Shown piece by piece: positions 6,791 to 12,782 of a stretch of 49,845 bases of DNA. The number at the start of each line of letters is the position of its first letter. The stretch's first letter is position 1. The DNA comes from a virus: positions 1-49,845 of IMG/VR virus record IMGVR_UViG_3300005617_000468; one strand, written 5' to 3'. A program made the position numbers and the translations under genes. Under the pieces are notes generated by a model. That model saw nothing but the letters and a program-made list of their open reading frames with translations. It did not search any database and was not told the origin of the DNA.

Positions 6791-7093
6791 ATGCAAGGAC
6801 TTATGAATGCGAAGTATCCGATAAAAGCACCGCAAGATTTCACTATAGAATGCGGGTGCCAGGTGCGATTCGATAACGACGGTTATGTGCGGCTCGCACA
6901 GTGCCCAATGCACACAATGGCCGCTGATTTGCACGATGTTCTTAAAACGATTGTGGATAAGTCGTACCTACGTCCCGGTAAACACGAGGATTGTCACGTC
7001 CACCCTGAATTGATTGAGGCGGGGCGAAGGGTGTTGGACGCAATCAAGCTCACATCTCCGCTCGCCGTCCCTGCCGAAAAGGGGGCACAATGA
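6791..7093 (+). CDS. hypothetical, 100 aa
   Basis: Rightward gene in the same unit as 6611-6787. ATG 6791 is the first start; a second ATG at 6803 has an AAGGA sequence 3 bases upstream and could be used instead. The sequence ECGCQVRFDNDGYVRLAQCP, followed by MHTMAADLHDVLKTIV, is a small Cys/His pattern common in short phage proteins (possibly zinc-binding), followed by a charged helix. Ends in an ATGA overlap with the next gene. Confidence 0.7.
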   Translation: MQGLMNAKYPIKAPQDFTIECGCQVRFDNDGYVRLAQCPMHTMAADLHDVLKTIVDKSYLRPGKHEDCHVHPELIEAGRRVLDAIKLTSPLAVPAEKGAQ

Positions 7094-7455
7094 CCTTGCA
7101 AGCCTTCATTCGCGACAATCCCGCCGAACTGGACGCCGCAATTGGCCGCGTCCTTGGTCACGTACCACGCACCGCAAGCTGCGATTGCCCGCGCTCAGGC
7201 ACAGACCACTACCACGAGCCGCCGCGCCTCAGCGACGCAGACAGGCGCGATTGGATACTCAATGACGCTGGCCTTTATCGCCATTGCGTCAACGCGACTC
7301 AAACCGTCCGAGGTAAAGGCGCTGGATCGCTTCGCCAAGCGCCAAGGGCTAAACCGAGCCGCGCTTATCGCCGAAGTGCTGCGAATCGCGCTAAAAACCA
7401 TGCGCCAGCGCACTTGACGCCCGCCCGCCTCGGTGCGCTTTACGCACCGGGGTAG
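7090..7455 (+). CDS. small phage protein with overlapping 3' end, up to 121 aa
   Basis: Starts in an ATGA overlap. The first about 65 residues (MTLQAFIRDNPAELDAAIGR, RTASCDCPRSGTDHYHEPPR, DRRDWILNDAGLYRH) match a widespread small phage protein that begins 'IRxNRAEIDxxI' and ends near 'ILNDEGLY'. The remaining about 55 residues are Arg/Ala-rich and look like the out-of-frame reading of the ribbon-helix-helix gene embedded at 7262-7417. The true protein is probably the N-terminal part, with a stop lost and the frame running on. Confidence 0.6.
   Translation: MTLQAFIRDNPAELDAAIGRVLGHVPRTASCDCPRSGTDHYHEPPRLSDADRRDWILNDAGLYRHCVNATQTVRGKGAGSLRQAPRAKPSRAYRRSAANRAKNHAPAHLTPARLGALYAPG
7262..7417 (+). 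CDS. ribbon-helix-helix (CopG-like) protein, 51 aa
   Basis: Lies wholly inside the 3' part of 7090-7455 in another frame. Residues about 12-45 (STRLKPSEVKALDRFAKRQG, then NRAALIAEVLRIALK) fit the RHH fold: a beta strand with alternating small/basic residues, helix A, a 'G-L-N/S-R' turn, and helix B. Dimeric RHH proteins bind short inverted repeats, and a perfect 12-base inverted repeat begins 45 bases after its stop (7462-7540). Likely a phage transcriptional regulator. The start is weakly marked (ATG 7262, no clear RBS), so translation probably depends on the surrounding gene. Confidence 0.6.
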   Translation: MTLAFIAIASTRLKPSEVKALDRFAKRQGLNRAALIAEVLRIALKTMRQRT

Positions 7456-7540
7456 CATTCGCCCCGTAAGCCACGCAAGCCGCGTTTACTGCTCAGACCA
7501 CCATACGACAGCGGAAACCCGCTCCCGATGGCTTACGGGG
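7428..7540. terminator. hairpin plus 12-base inverted repeat between converging genes
   Basis: A stem CGGTGCG/CGCACCG (7431-7437 and 7443-7449, loop CTTTA, extendable outward through a G-T pair) is followed by a perfect 12-base inverted repeat CCCCGTAAGCCA (7462-7473) and TGGCTTACGGGG (7529-7540). The right arm overlaps the stop of the leftward gene at 7533. Lying between converging units, this may be a bidirectional terminator, though no T run follows. The 12-base arms could instead be an operator for the neighbouring RHH protein. Confidence 0.45.
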
Positions 7541-7811
7541 TTGTCACGGGCACCAAAATCTCATGGTAACGGCGTTCTGACCTGTCTGCTGAGACACACG
7601 CCCAGCTATAAGAGCTGAAATCCTCGTTTCCGGCCAATACTTCGCGCTCTGGATAGTCCCGACCCATGATCCGCTCTGGCGGACGCGCTCGCACTTGATA
7701 GACCTCCCAATAAGCGCTGTGCGCCGCCTTGTACATCACCGCGGCACCGTCTCGTTTGACCAGCATCATCAGATGACCCGCCTGCTTGTAACTGTCAGGG
7801 ATTGTTTGCAT
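7533..7811 (-). CDS. hypothetical, 92 aa
   Basis: Single-gene leftward unit. ATG 7811 lies 6 bases after a TATCGT box. The protein is globular with aromatic residues (HSAYWEVYQVRARPPERIMG, EDFSSYSWACVSADRSERRY) and no membrane segment. I do not recognise a family; the strong promoter and absence of a credible competing frame support it. Confidence 0.65.
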   Translation of the reverse strand: MQTIPDSYKQAGHLMMLVKRDGAAVMYKAAHSAYWEVYQVRARPPERIMGRDYPEREVLAGNEDFSSYSWACVSADRSERRYHEILVPVTTP

Positions 7812-7817
7812 GGCGCA

Positions 7818-7845
7818 ACGATACCAGAACCACGCAAGCCGTCAA
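7818..7845 (-). promoter_or_regulatory. leftward leaderless promoter
   Basis: Leftward TTGACG (7845-7840), 16-base spacer, TATCGT (7823-7818), then 6 bases to ATG 7811. It is divergent from the rightward promoter at 7855-7882, with the two -35 boxes 9 bases apart as an inverted CGTCAA/TTGACA pair. Confidence 0.65.
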
Positions 7846-7854
7846 CCAACGCAC

Positions 7855-7882
7855 TTGACACGCTCGACGCTTCGTGTATCTT
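7855..7882 (+). promoter_or_regulatory. rightward leaderless promoter
   Basis: TTGACA (7855-7860), 16-base spacer, TATCTT (7877-7882), 6 bases, then GTG at 7889. It would transcribe the short 7889 gene and the clamp-like gene at 8067. Confidence 0.65.
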
Positions 7883-7888
7883 ACCCGC

Positions 7889-8089
7889 GTGCAACGTCAA
7901 CCTGCACCAACCAACAACGCCCGCTTTGCCGTGCGGCGCCTGCGTCTGGGCGTGGCCTCCACGCTCAGGTTGACCGCGGGCTGTCGCGCGGCTCTCACTA
8001 AACCGTATACAAACCAACGAAACCCAAGCCCCGTCAACATCCACGCCAGCAACCGCTCAAACCGTTGTGCTCCTCAGCAAAGAGCATGA
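7889..8089 (+). CDS. short basic leader peptide or protein, 66 aa
   Basis: GTG at 7889 is exactly 6 bases after the TATCTT box, matching the spacing of the other leaderless starts. The translation is Arg/Asn-rich and low in complexity (NNARFAVRRLRLGVAST...), overlaps the next gene by 23 bases and resembles nothing known. It may act mainly as a translated leader that delivers ribosomes to the GTG start at 8067. Confidence 0.4.
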   Translation: MQRQPAPTNNARFAVRRLRLGVASTLRLTAGCRAALTKPYTNQRNPSPVNIHASNRSNRCAPQQRA

Positions 8090-8684
8090 CATTACCGCGT
8101 TTGCGTCAGATGATCCCAGTCGCTTTGTCATTCAAGGTATCCACTACAACGCGACGGCTGGCTGTGTCGAAGCAACCAACGGCAGGCAGCTTATTCGCGT
8201 GCCTGTCGAGCGGTCCGAGGACTTCCCGCCAGTGTCAGGTGCGTTTACGCCTGCTTCTGACGTGATTATCCCATCAGCGCCGTATAAAAAGGCGCTGGCT
8301 GGCATTCCCCGGTCAAAGACATTGCCGATCATTGAGAACGTCGCCTTGTCCGCCGTCAACGGCTCGAAGGTGCGACTGACAACCAATGACTTAGACAACG
8401 AGAACAGCGTAGTTGCCAAGGCCATCGAAGGCAATTACCCCCGGCTGGACCTTGTTATTCCCACAAAACCGCCCGTGTTCACAATCGCCTTGTCAGCTTA
8501 CGAACTGCGAATCATCGCCGACTACTTCGCCCGGCACAGCGACGCCACAGCCGCCGTTACCTTCCAATTCACTGCCGACACCGAACCCGTTCGCTTCGCT
8601 GGCACCTTGGCCAGCGGCAAACGCGCTACTGGCGTGCTCATGCCGTGCCGCCTAACCCAGCATCCCAGCTATCCTCGCCATTGA
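8067..8684 (+). CDS. sliding-clamp (DnaN)-like protein, half length, 205 aa
   Basis: GTG 8067 is the only usual start in the open frame. Two beta-clamp-like repeats can be read. The first contains CVEATNGRQLIRVPVE (the DnaN 'ATDGHRL' strand) and ends near VRLTTNDLDNENSVVAKAIE. The second contains LSAYELRIIADYFARHSDA (like DnaN 'LLxALKALG'), a strand TVRFAG-type turn (EPVRFAGTLASG) and the terminal TGVLMPCRL, close to the DnaN ending 'VVMPMRL'. Bacterial DnaN has three such domains in about 370 residues; this has two, the size of T4 gp45 or PCNA subunits. It may replace or recruit host replication factors. Family call is moderate, function inferred. Confidence 0.6.
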   Translation: MLLSKEHDITAFASDDPSRFVIQGIHYNATAGCVEATNGRQLIRVPVERSEDFPPVSGAFTPASDVIIPSAPYKKALAGIPRSKTLPIIENVALSAVNGSKVRLTTNDLDNENSVVAKAIEGNYPRLDLVIPTKPPVFTIALSAYELRIIADYFARHSDATAAVTFQFTADTEPVRFAGTLASGKRATGVLMPCRLTQHPSYPRH

Positions 8685-8710
8685 CGCCCCTCCCTCCCTT
8701 GGCGTATCGT
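8681..8710 (+). promoter_or_regulatory. rightward leaderless promoter
   Basis: TTGACG (8681-8686) overlaps the stop codon of the clamp-like gene; an 18-base pyrimidine-rich spacer is followed by TATCGT (8705-8710) and 7 bases to ATG 8718. It adds a new transcript start within the rightward run. Confidence 0.6.
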
Positions 8711-8717
8711 CCGCCCA

Positions 8718-9062
8718 ATGAGCGCCGTTGCCGAATGCGTAGCTGATCCGCCCGCCTTACGTCCATCCAGACCGCCCGGCCCGCGCTCTGGCGTCCATCG
8801 CCTCTCCGCACTCACTCAAGCCATGGACCTGAAAGACGTTGCCTACCGCGATGGCACGGCCGACTCAACCCCCGTTCATATCAAAGCCGCCCTAATGCGT
8901 GCTTGGGTTGACCTACAAGAAATGGCGATGGCATTGCGCGGCCAGGGTAAGCCGAAACCAGTCGAGGCGCGCAACGCAGTTCGCAAGGTTCGCGGGTCGC
9001 AGAGTGTCGCGCCGATAGCGCCGGCAGTCGCGTCTAGTAACGCAGTTGACAAGAGCGCGTGA
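8718..9062 (+). CDS. hypothetical, 114 aa
   Basis: ATG is 7 bases after the TATCGT box. The protein has a Pro/Arg-rich N-terminal third, a central helix (IKAALMRAWVDLQEMAMALRG) and a Lys/Arg then Ala/Val-rich tail; net basic. No family recognised. The central segment resembles small phage proteins of the terminase-small or regulator size class, but I see no HTH. Confidence 0.6.
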   Translation: MSAVAECVADPPALRPSRPPGPRSGVHRLSALTQAMDLKDVAYRDGTADSTPVHIKAALMRAWVDLQEMAMALRGQGKPKPVEARNAVRKVRGSQSVAPIAPAVASSNAVDKSA

Positions 9063-9073
9063 TAGTGTAGGCT
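9046..9073 (+). promoter_or_regulatory. promoter followed by structured leader
   Basis: TTGACA (9046-9051), 16-base spacer, TAGGCT (9068-9073). Unlike the others it is not followed by a start codon at 5-9 bases; transcription would begin near 9080, about 118 bases before ATG 9198. Confidence 0.5.
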
Positions 9074-9085
9074 ACGGGCGTCGAA

Positions 9086-9167
9086 GGTCAAAGTTCGATG
9101 AACCGTCACGCAAAATTTGCCGCTGATCTGTGCGCCTCACGTAGCGCCCGCTCCGTGAACTTTGACC
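9086..9167 (+). repeat. 11-base inverted repeat in the 5' leader of the HTH gene
   Basis: GGTCAAAGTTC (9086-9096) and GAACTTTGACC (9157-9167) are perfect complements 60 bases apart, inside the presumed leader of the 9198 gene. It may be an RNA stem or a pair of operator half-sites. The right arm also contains TTGACC, so the arm could overlap a second -35 box. Confidence 0.45.
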
Positions 9168-9197
9168 GCGCGGGTCGGCGGCTTCCTTCATTACACA

Positions 9198-9533
9198 ATG
9201 AACCCACACAATACGGATGTTCACTCGATTCGCTACAGCGACGAAGTGAAACGTGAAGCCGTGGCGCGATTGCGAAACGGCGAGAGTTACAAAGCAGTCG
9301 CAGCGTCCATCGGTTGTCACACCAGCAACCTCTCAATATGGAAACGCAACGTCGAAGGCACAACGCCAGTGAAACGCGCTCACGGTTGCCCGCATTGCGC
9401 GGACCTTATCGCGGCGTTGCGCCTGGTGCTCGCAAGCGCCGATGGCTCGCACGCGCTCCGGGCCAGCGTTAATCAAATCGCGGAGCAGGCCATTGCTCGC
9501 GCCACACACAGCGACAAGGAGGCTGCGTTATGA
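9198..9533 (+). CDS. transposase-type HTH protein (Tnp_8/IS3 OrfA-like), 111 aa
   Basis: The N-terminal half YSDEVKREAVARLRNGESYK, then AVAASIGCHTSNLSIWKRNV, is the helix-turn-helix of transposase_8 / IS3 OrfA proteins. The C-terminal part has HGCPHCADLIAAL (CxxC) and a helix, not an integrase. No DDE transposase partner or terminal repeats lie nearby, so this is more likely a domesticated DNA-binding protein or regulator than an insertion sequence. I use ATG 9198; a TTG at 9162 lies within the inverted repeat. Confidence 0.65.
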   Translation: MNPHNTDVHSIRYSDEVKREAVARLRNGESYKAVAASIGCHTSNLSIWKRNVEGTTPVKRAHGCPHCADLIAALRLVLASADGSHALRASVNQIAEQAIARATHSDKEAAL

Positions 9534-9829
9534 ACGCCGCGTTAATTGAGATTGGCCCGAACCTGGTCGCTGCGCTCAATGAGCTGTATCCTGAATCGTC
9601 GCCGGTTGAGCAAATAGAGTTGCTGCTGTGTGAACACGATTTGCAGGCGCAAGCCGAAGTCACGGCCCTGCGCGCCGAACTATCCGCGCTCGCCGCAAAA
9701 CTAGACGCGACGCGCGCCGCTTGTGAAGCGGTGTTAGCGTTCTCGCGCACCTACGACAATCTGCTAGGCCACATACCCAACGCCGACCAGACTCGCCTTG
9801 TGCGGCAACTGCGCGCCGCCCTCGCCTAA
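9530..9829 (+). CDS. coiled-coil hypothetical, 99 aa
   Basis: ATGA overlap with the HTH gene. The sequence is helical: LVAALNELYPESSPVEQIEL, then a heptad-like stretch QAEVTALRAELSALAAKLDA. The last 40 residues form a helix ending NADQTRLVRQLRAALA. A rho-independent terminator follows 20 bases after the stop. No family recognised. Confidence 0.65.
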   Translation: MNAALIEIGPNLVAALNELYPESSPVEQIELLLCEHDLQAQAEVTALRAELSALAAKLDATRAACEAVLAFSRTYDNLLGHIPNADQTRLVRQLRAALA

Positions 9830-9849
9830 CCCTCACCGCTACCATCACG

Positions 9850-9879
9850 CCCGGCCCGTTCACGCGCGCTGGGTTTTTT
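9850..9879 (+). terminator. rho-independent terminator
   Basis: Stem CCCGGC (9850-9855) with GCTGGG (9868-9873), one G-T pair, 12-base loop, followed directly by TTTTTT (9874-9879). It closes the rightward unit ending at 9829. The remaining 210 bases up to 10089 show no credible gene. Confidence 0.65.
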
Positions 9880-10089
9880 ATACCCGTGTACTTGTACCGC
9901 TTCGCCCGCCGATTGCGGCTCGCGCCGCATCGACGTTCTCCGCTATGGCAGGCGCACGCTGCGACCCGCCCAGCGCCGGGCAGGCGGCAAAAAAGAGAGC
10001 CTAGGTTGCTTTGTCCGCGCGACCGTCCCCGCACCGTCCGGGTGGCATGGGCGCAGGTGGGCGAGATGCGTCGCGTTGGGACTCCGGCT

Positions 10090-10227
10090 TTAGCTGGGGC
10101 GGCGTCTGGGGAAGCGGGTGCGGCGGACGAGTTTTAGCCACGGGTCGGTGCGCTGGGCGATGAGGGCAACGTCGAGCGGTGCGGTGTACGTACTATAGGC
10201 TGGCTTGCGGCGGGGCTTGCGTTTCAT
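10090..10227 (-). CDS. very basic small protein, 45 aa
   Basis: Last gene of the leftward small-protein operon, joined by an ATGA overlap (ATG 10227-10225, preceding TGA 10226-10224). It begins MKRKPRRKPAYSTYTAPLDV and ends KLVRRTRFPRRRPS. Both ends are Arg/Lys clusters, so nucleic-acid binding is possible. Too short for family assignment; the overlap is the main support. Confidence 0.5.
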   Translation of the reverse strand: MKRKPRRKPAYSTYTAPLDVALIAQRTDPWLKLVRRTRFPRRRPS

Positions 10228-10640
10228 GGGGCGGGCGGAGCGGCGACGTTCTGGGCCGCGATACGGTCAATAGCGGCTTGGACGACGGAGACGCGGAGGT
10301 TGGTGCGGACGGCGATGGAGGCAGGGGAGCGGCCTTTGGCGAGGTGATGGGCGATTTCGCGGTCGAAGCCCAAGCGGGCGGTACGGCTAGAGGTGCGGGC
10401 AGCAGCGCGGCCGCGAAGCCGTTTATTGGTTTGGCGTTTGTGATAGCTGTTGCGGTTGGAGTCAAGAACGCGTTGGTAATTGTCGCCGGTGGCCCGCCAG
10501 TGGGCGTTAGCGGCGAGCTTTTTAAGGCGGGCCTCGGGATGGGTGGCGTAATGTTGGCGTTGGTAACACGCGCCGCACAGTCCCTTGGCCCTCACAGGGC
10601 GACCGCATTGCGGCGTGGCGCACAGCTTCGCGGCAGGCAT
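10224..10640 (-). CDS. zinc-finger DNA-binding protein, 138 aa
   Basis: I choose ATG 10640, 14 bases after the previous stop; an in-frame ATG at 10727 would overlap that gene by 73 bases. The N-terminus has a four-Cys zinc site, LCATPQCGRPVRAKGLCGAC, followed by YQRQHY, the form seen in many phage HNH-associated and Ogr-like fingers. The C-terminal half is helical with HTH-like spacing (FDREIAHHLAKGRSPASIAV, RTNLRVSVVQAAIDRIA). No nuclease motif is present. Probably a small regulator. Confidence 0.65.
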   Translation of the reverse strand: MPAAKLCATPQCGRPVRAKGLCGACYQRQHYATHPEARLKKLAANAHWRATGDNYQRVLDSNRNSYHKRQTNKRLRGRAAARTSSRTARLGFDREIAHHLAKGRSPASIAVRTNLRVSVVQAAIDRIAAQNVAAPPAP

Positions 10641-10654
10641 GTCAGAGGGAGGCG

Positions 10655-10945
10655 TCAAGGGACGGGCGCATCGGAACGCAGGCGCGTTCCAGACGGGGCG
10701 TGGGGGTGGGGTAAATCTTTCATGCAAATGGCACAGCGATAAAAGGTCACCAACTTAATCCTTAATGGGTGGACGCGGTTCACGCTGCCAACTTCTTCTG
10801 GTACGCACTTGTGCGTCTTGTCTTTAGCGTAAATTCGGCGCAACGTCGCTTCGTGTCGTCGCATCTCGCGCCAGTATGCTTTGAATGTCTTTCCGCATGT
10901 GCGGTTGATGAGCGCTTCAACGTTCTTGTAATGGGTGCGGTTCAT
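10655..10945 (-). CDS. hypothetical, 96 aa
   Basis: ATGA overlap with 10942-11310. Basic, helical protein with a CxxC (YRCAIC) near the C-terminus and two further Cys, so a partial zinc site is likely. The N-terminal part (NVEALINRTCGKTFKAYWRE) has no recognisable family. Confidence 0.6.
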   Translation of the reverse strand: MNRTHYKNVEALINRTCGKTFKAYWREMRRHEATLRRIYAKDKTHKCVPEEVGSVNRVHPLRIKLVTFYRCAICMKDLPHPHAPSGTRLRSDAPVP

Positions 10946-11310
10946 GGGTCGGGCGGCACGGGACGGGAGGGCGTTGCGGGCGGTGGGGGCACGCTGACAC
11001 AGGCGTGCTCAATGGGGAACAGCGGGCCGCCGCACTTACCGCATCGGCCTCGGTTGAAATGGCGGAGGTCGGCTTCGAGTGTCGTTGTGCGCTTGCCGCA
11101 TGACGCGCATTCTACGGTTTCGTCGGACGACGTGGCGGACTCATCGGAGCACGGCGGTGCTCCGGCTAGGGCGGCGTCAATGAGTGCGAGCGCGTCGGTA
11201 GTCGCGTTGCGATGGCGGGTGTAGGCTGGACTGCTGGTGCCTGTGCGGAACGTTTCGAGGAGCGGGTTGGAGCGCCCGCGCTCCGAGGCGGTCGTGTGTG
11301 GCGTGCTCAT
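10942..11310 (-). CDS. zinc-ribbon protein, 122 aa
   Basis: Start ATG 11310 forms an ATGA overlap with the 59-aa gene; the frame is open further upstream but that would swallow the smaller gene. The C-terminal third has a four-Cys ribbon: VECASCGKRTTTLE, then GRCGKCGGPLFPIEHAC. The N-terminus is polar and probably disordered, and the tail is Pro-rich. Likely a nucleic-acid or protein-binding adaptor of unknown role. Confidence 0.65.
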   Translation of the reverse strand: MSTPHTTASERGRSNPLLETFRTGTSSPAYTRHRNATTDALALIDAALAGAPPCSDESATSSDETVECASCGKRTTTLEADLRHFNRGRCGKCGGPLFPIEHACVSVPPPPATPSRPVPPDP

Positions 11311-11486
11311 GGGCATGGCTTGGCGGGTGTCGGCGAAGGCGCTTTTGGCGAAGGGATTCTCATGGCTTGCGACCATTCAAATTCACTGGCGCATTCGGCG
11401 CAGGTCACTCTGTTGTCCGGCGATTGGTCGGCGGGAGCGAAGTTATGCGCTCCGCACTTGCACCACCAGTAAAGCTGTTTGCTCAT
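11307..11486 (-). CDS. small zinc-ribbon protein, 59 aa
   Basis: Short gene with an ATGA overlap at each end (upstream at 11483-11486, downstream at 11307-11310). The protein begins MSKQLYWWCKCGAHNFAP and continues VTCAECASEFEWSQAM. The pairs CxC and CxxC make a complete four-Cys zinc ribbon, then a Pro/Lys tail. The double 4-base overlap and the intact Cys pattern support reality despite the length. Confidence 0.65.
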   Translation of the reverse strand: MSKQLYWWCKCGAHNFAPADQSPDNRVTCAECASEFEWSQAMRIPSPKAPSPTPAKPCP

Positions 11487-11677
11487 GCCGTCTCCTTCAG
11501 TTCATCGCGCCAATTGCCCGCCAGCCCTTCGCCGTGCTCGCGACACACAGGCATCGCCTCGGGCTTGTGCCAAGGCAACGGGCGTGGCGTCCAAGTATGT
11601 GTAGCAGGTCGCCCGCAGCGCGGCCAGCCGCCGTCGCGCTTCGCCGCGTCGAACAGGATGAATTGGCAGGTGGTCAT
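11483..11677 (-). CDS. small Cys-containing protein, 64 aa
   Basis: ATG 11677 overlaps the upstream stop as ATGA. The protein reads MTTCQFILFDAAKRDGGWPR, CGRPATHTWTPRPLPWHKPE, AMPVCREHGEGLAGNWRDEL. Its C..C..C-x2-H layout (C4, C21, C45, H48) is that of a small zinc knuckle. An identical style is common in phage 'CxxCGRPAxH' proteins. Role unknown. Confidence 0.6.
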   Translation of the reverse strand: MTTCQFILFDAAKRDGGWPRCGRPATHTWTPRPLPWHKPEAMPVCREHGEGLAGNWRDELKETA

Positions 11678-11883
11678 GGCGATCCTTCCTTGCCCGCGGC
11701 GCTGCGACCCGCCTGGGCCTCGCAGAATCGGTGCGCTTCGCACCAGAGCGCGTGGGCAACCCCAACGGCGCGCTTGTAGGATTTCTCCGTCCACTCCGTT
11801 TCGCTGGACAGCAACGGCGCTGCAATCAACGCAAGCTCGGTTGGCGTGGGTTGTGGTGCGTGGATGATGGCTTCGTCGCTCAC
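11674..11883 (-). CDS. hypothetical, 69 aa (GTG start)
   Basis: I take GTG 11883, which forms a GTGA overlap with the upstream stop, rather than the longer frame to 12006. The resulting protein (MSDEAIIHAPQPTPTELALI... WTEKSYKRAVGVAHALWCEAHRFCEAQAG) is mostly helical and acidic. No family recognised. Confidence 0.55.
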   Translation of the reverse strand: MSDEAIIHAPQPTPTELALIAAPLLSSETEWTEKSYKRAVGVAHALWCEAHRFCEAQAGRSAAGKEGSP

Positions 11884-12233
11884 GCGGCCTCCTTCAACCC
11901 CGCAGCGCGAAGCAGGATGCGGCGTAATCGACGGTGCTTCCACGGGTAAATGGAGTCTGAAAAGCTTTCTTGCGAATCGGCTGCACACATTATAGGCGTT
12001 GCCCAATACCCCAGGCCCATCTGCGTTGCTGCCGCTATAGCTCTATTGCCCGACGACCCCAAATATCCTCCCACAAATGTCAGTGGGCACTGATCGCCAT
12101 GCCGAATTTCCTCGCAGCTCAGTCGCCACCCCGTCCCCTTACGCATCGCCCGCGTCAACGCTCGCATTTTGCGAAAGAGGCTCGCCTGCCGCAGCACAGC
12201 AGCGTCGTCGCCTTTCAACATCATGTCGTTCAT
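11880..12233 (-). CDS. hypothetical, 117 aa
   Basis: ATGA overlap with the HTH gene upstream. Basic N-terminal helices (FRKMRALTRAMRKGTGWRL), a central SCEEIRHGDQCPLTFVGGYL segment, and an Arg-rich C-terminus (HRRLRRILLRAAGLKEAA). It resembles generic small phage proteins; I cannot name a family. Confidence 0.6.
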   Translation of the reverse strand: MNDMMLKGDDAAVLRQASLFRKMRALTRAMRKGTGWRLSCEEIRHGDQCPLTFVGGYLGSSGNRAIAAATQMGLGYWATPIMCAADSQESFSDSIYPWKHRRLRRILLRAAGLKEAA

Positions 12234-12499
12234 TGCTCGCTCTCCTTTCGCGACGCGCCTCGCGACGCCGCCGCCTCGTTAACCGCCGCCTTGTAAGCTT
12301 CCACCACCACCTCGGTCCACCGTTGCCTGCCCCGCTCCAGGTTGCTCACATGGGTCGCCGACTTTCCCAGTGCCCGCGCCACTGCCCGCAGCGACACGCC
12401 CATCTCCTCACGATACGCCCTCAACCCCATGCCCACCTCGCGCGGATCAGCCAGCTTGCCCGTCCCACCGCACCGCTTGCAGGGTATCGTTTGGTTCAT
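12230..12499 (-). CDS. zinc knuckle plus HTH_3 regulator, 89 aa
   Basis: The N-terminus has CKRCGGTGKLADP (a CxxCGGTG knuckle like that of DnaJ-type zinc domains), then a complete Cro/CI HTH: LRAYREEMGVSLRAVARALG, KSATHVSNLERGRQRWTEVV. The 'SxxxVSNLERGRxxW' recognition region is well conserved. It is the second gene of the leftward small-protein operon and probably regulates it. Confidence 0.8.
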   Translation of the reverse strand: MNQTIPCKRCGGTGKLADPREVGMGLRAYREEMGVSLRAVARALGKSATHVSNLERGRQRWTEVVVEAYKAAVNEAAASRGASRKESEQ

Positions 12500-12507
12500 A
12501 GCGTCGC

Positions 12508-12693
12508 TTATTTAGGCCGCAGTTGCTTTACCGGAATCACAAACGGATAGCACCCTTTTCGCCGCACCATCGCATATCCCTCTGCCACCGACATCACACG
12601 CGCCGTCTCCTCATAGTGCGCCCTCACGGCAAGCATCACGGACCCGACTCTAATACCACCCGTCACTGTGCTTGCTCGTTTACCTTTGCCCAT
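12508..12693 (-). CDS. small basic protein, 61 aa, operon leader gene
   Basis: ATG 12693 is 7 bases after a TAGAGT box; an in-frame ATG at 12702 overlaps that box and is rejected. The sequence begins MGKGKRASTVTGGIRVGSVM and ends with RRKGCYPFVIPVKQLRPK. A compact beta-rich basic protein, no family recognised. Head of the ten-gene operon running to 10090. Confidence 0.6.
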   Translation of the reverse strand: MGKGKRASTVTGGIRVGSVMLAVRAHYEETARVMSVAEGYAMVRRKGCYPFVIPVKQLRPK

Positions 12694-12700
12694 GCCGCCC

Positions 12701-12730
12701 ACTCTACGCCTCGCCCCGTCTGTGTGTCAA
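12701..12730 (-). promoter_or_regulatory. leftward leaderless promoter of the small-protein operon
   Basis: Leftward TTGACA (12730-12725), 18-base spacer, TAGAGT (12706-12701), 7 bases, ATG 12693. It is the only promoter-like sequence I see for the ten genes down to 10090. Confidence 0.65.
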
Positions 12731-12747
12731 GTGCCGCGCTTTACACC

Positions 12748-12777
12748 TTGACACCCGCCCAGTTCGCGCCCCACAGT
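12748..12777 (+). promoter_or_regulatory. possible rightward promoter of the GIY-YIG gene
   Basis: TTGACA (12748-12753), 18-base spacer, CACAGT (12772-12777), 5 bases, GTG 12783. The -10 box is poor, but the spacing matches the other units and the -35 is divergent from the one at 12725-12730. Confidence 0.35.
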
Positions 12778-12782
12778 GCCGC

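Noticed and set aside
9099-9257. Short rightward frame of 52 codons after the 9046-9073 promoter
   Set aside because: It overlaps the better-supported HTH gene at 9198 in another frame and spans the inverted repeat; no motif.
9198-9533. Insertion sequence based on the transposase-type HTH
   Set aside because: No DDE catalytic partner, terminal inverted repeats or target duplication nearby.
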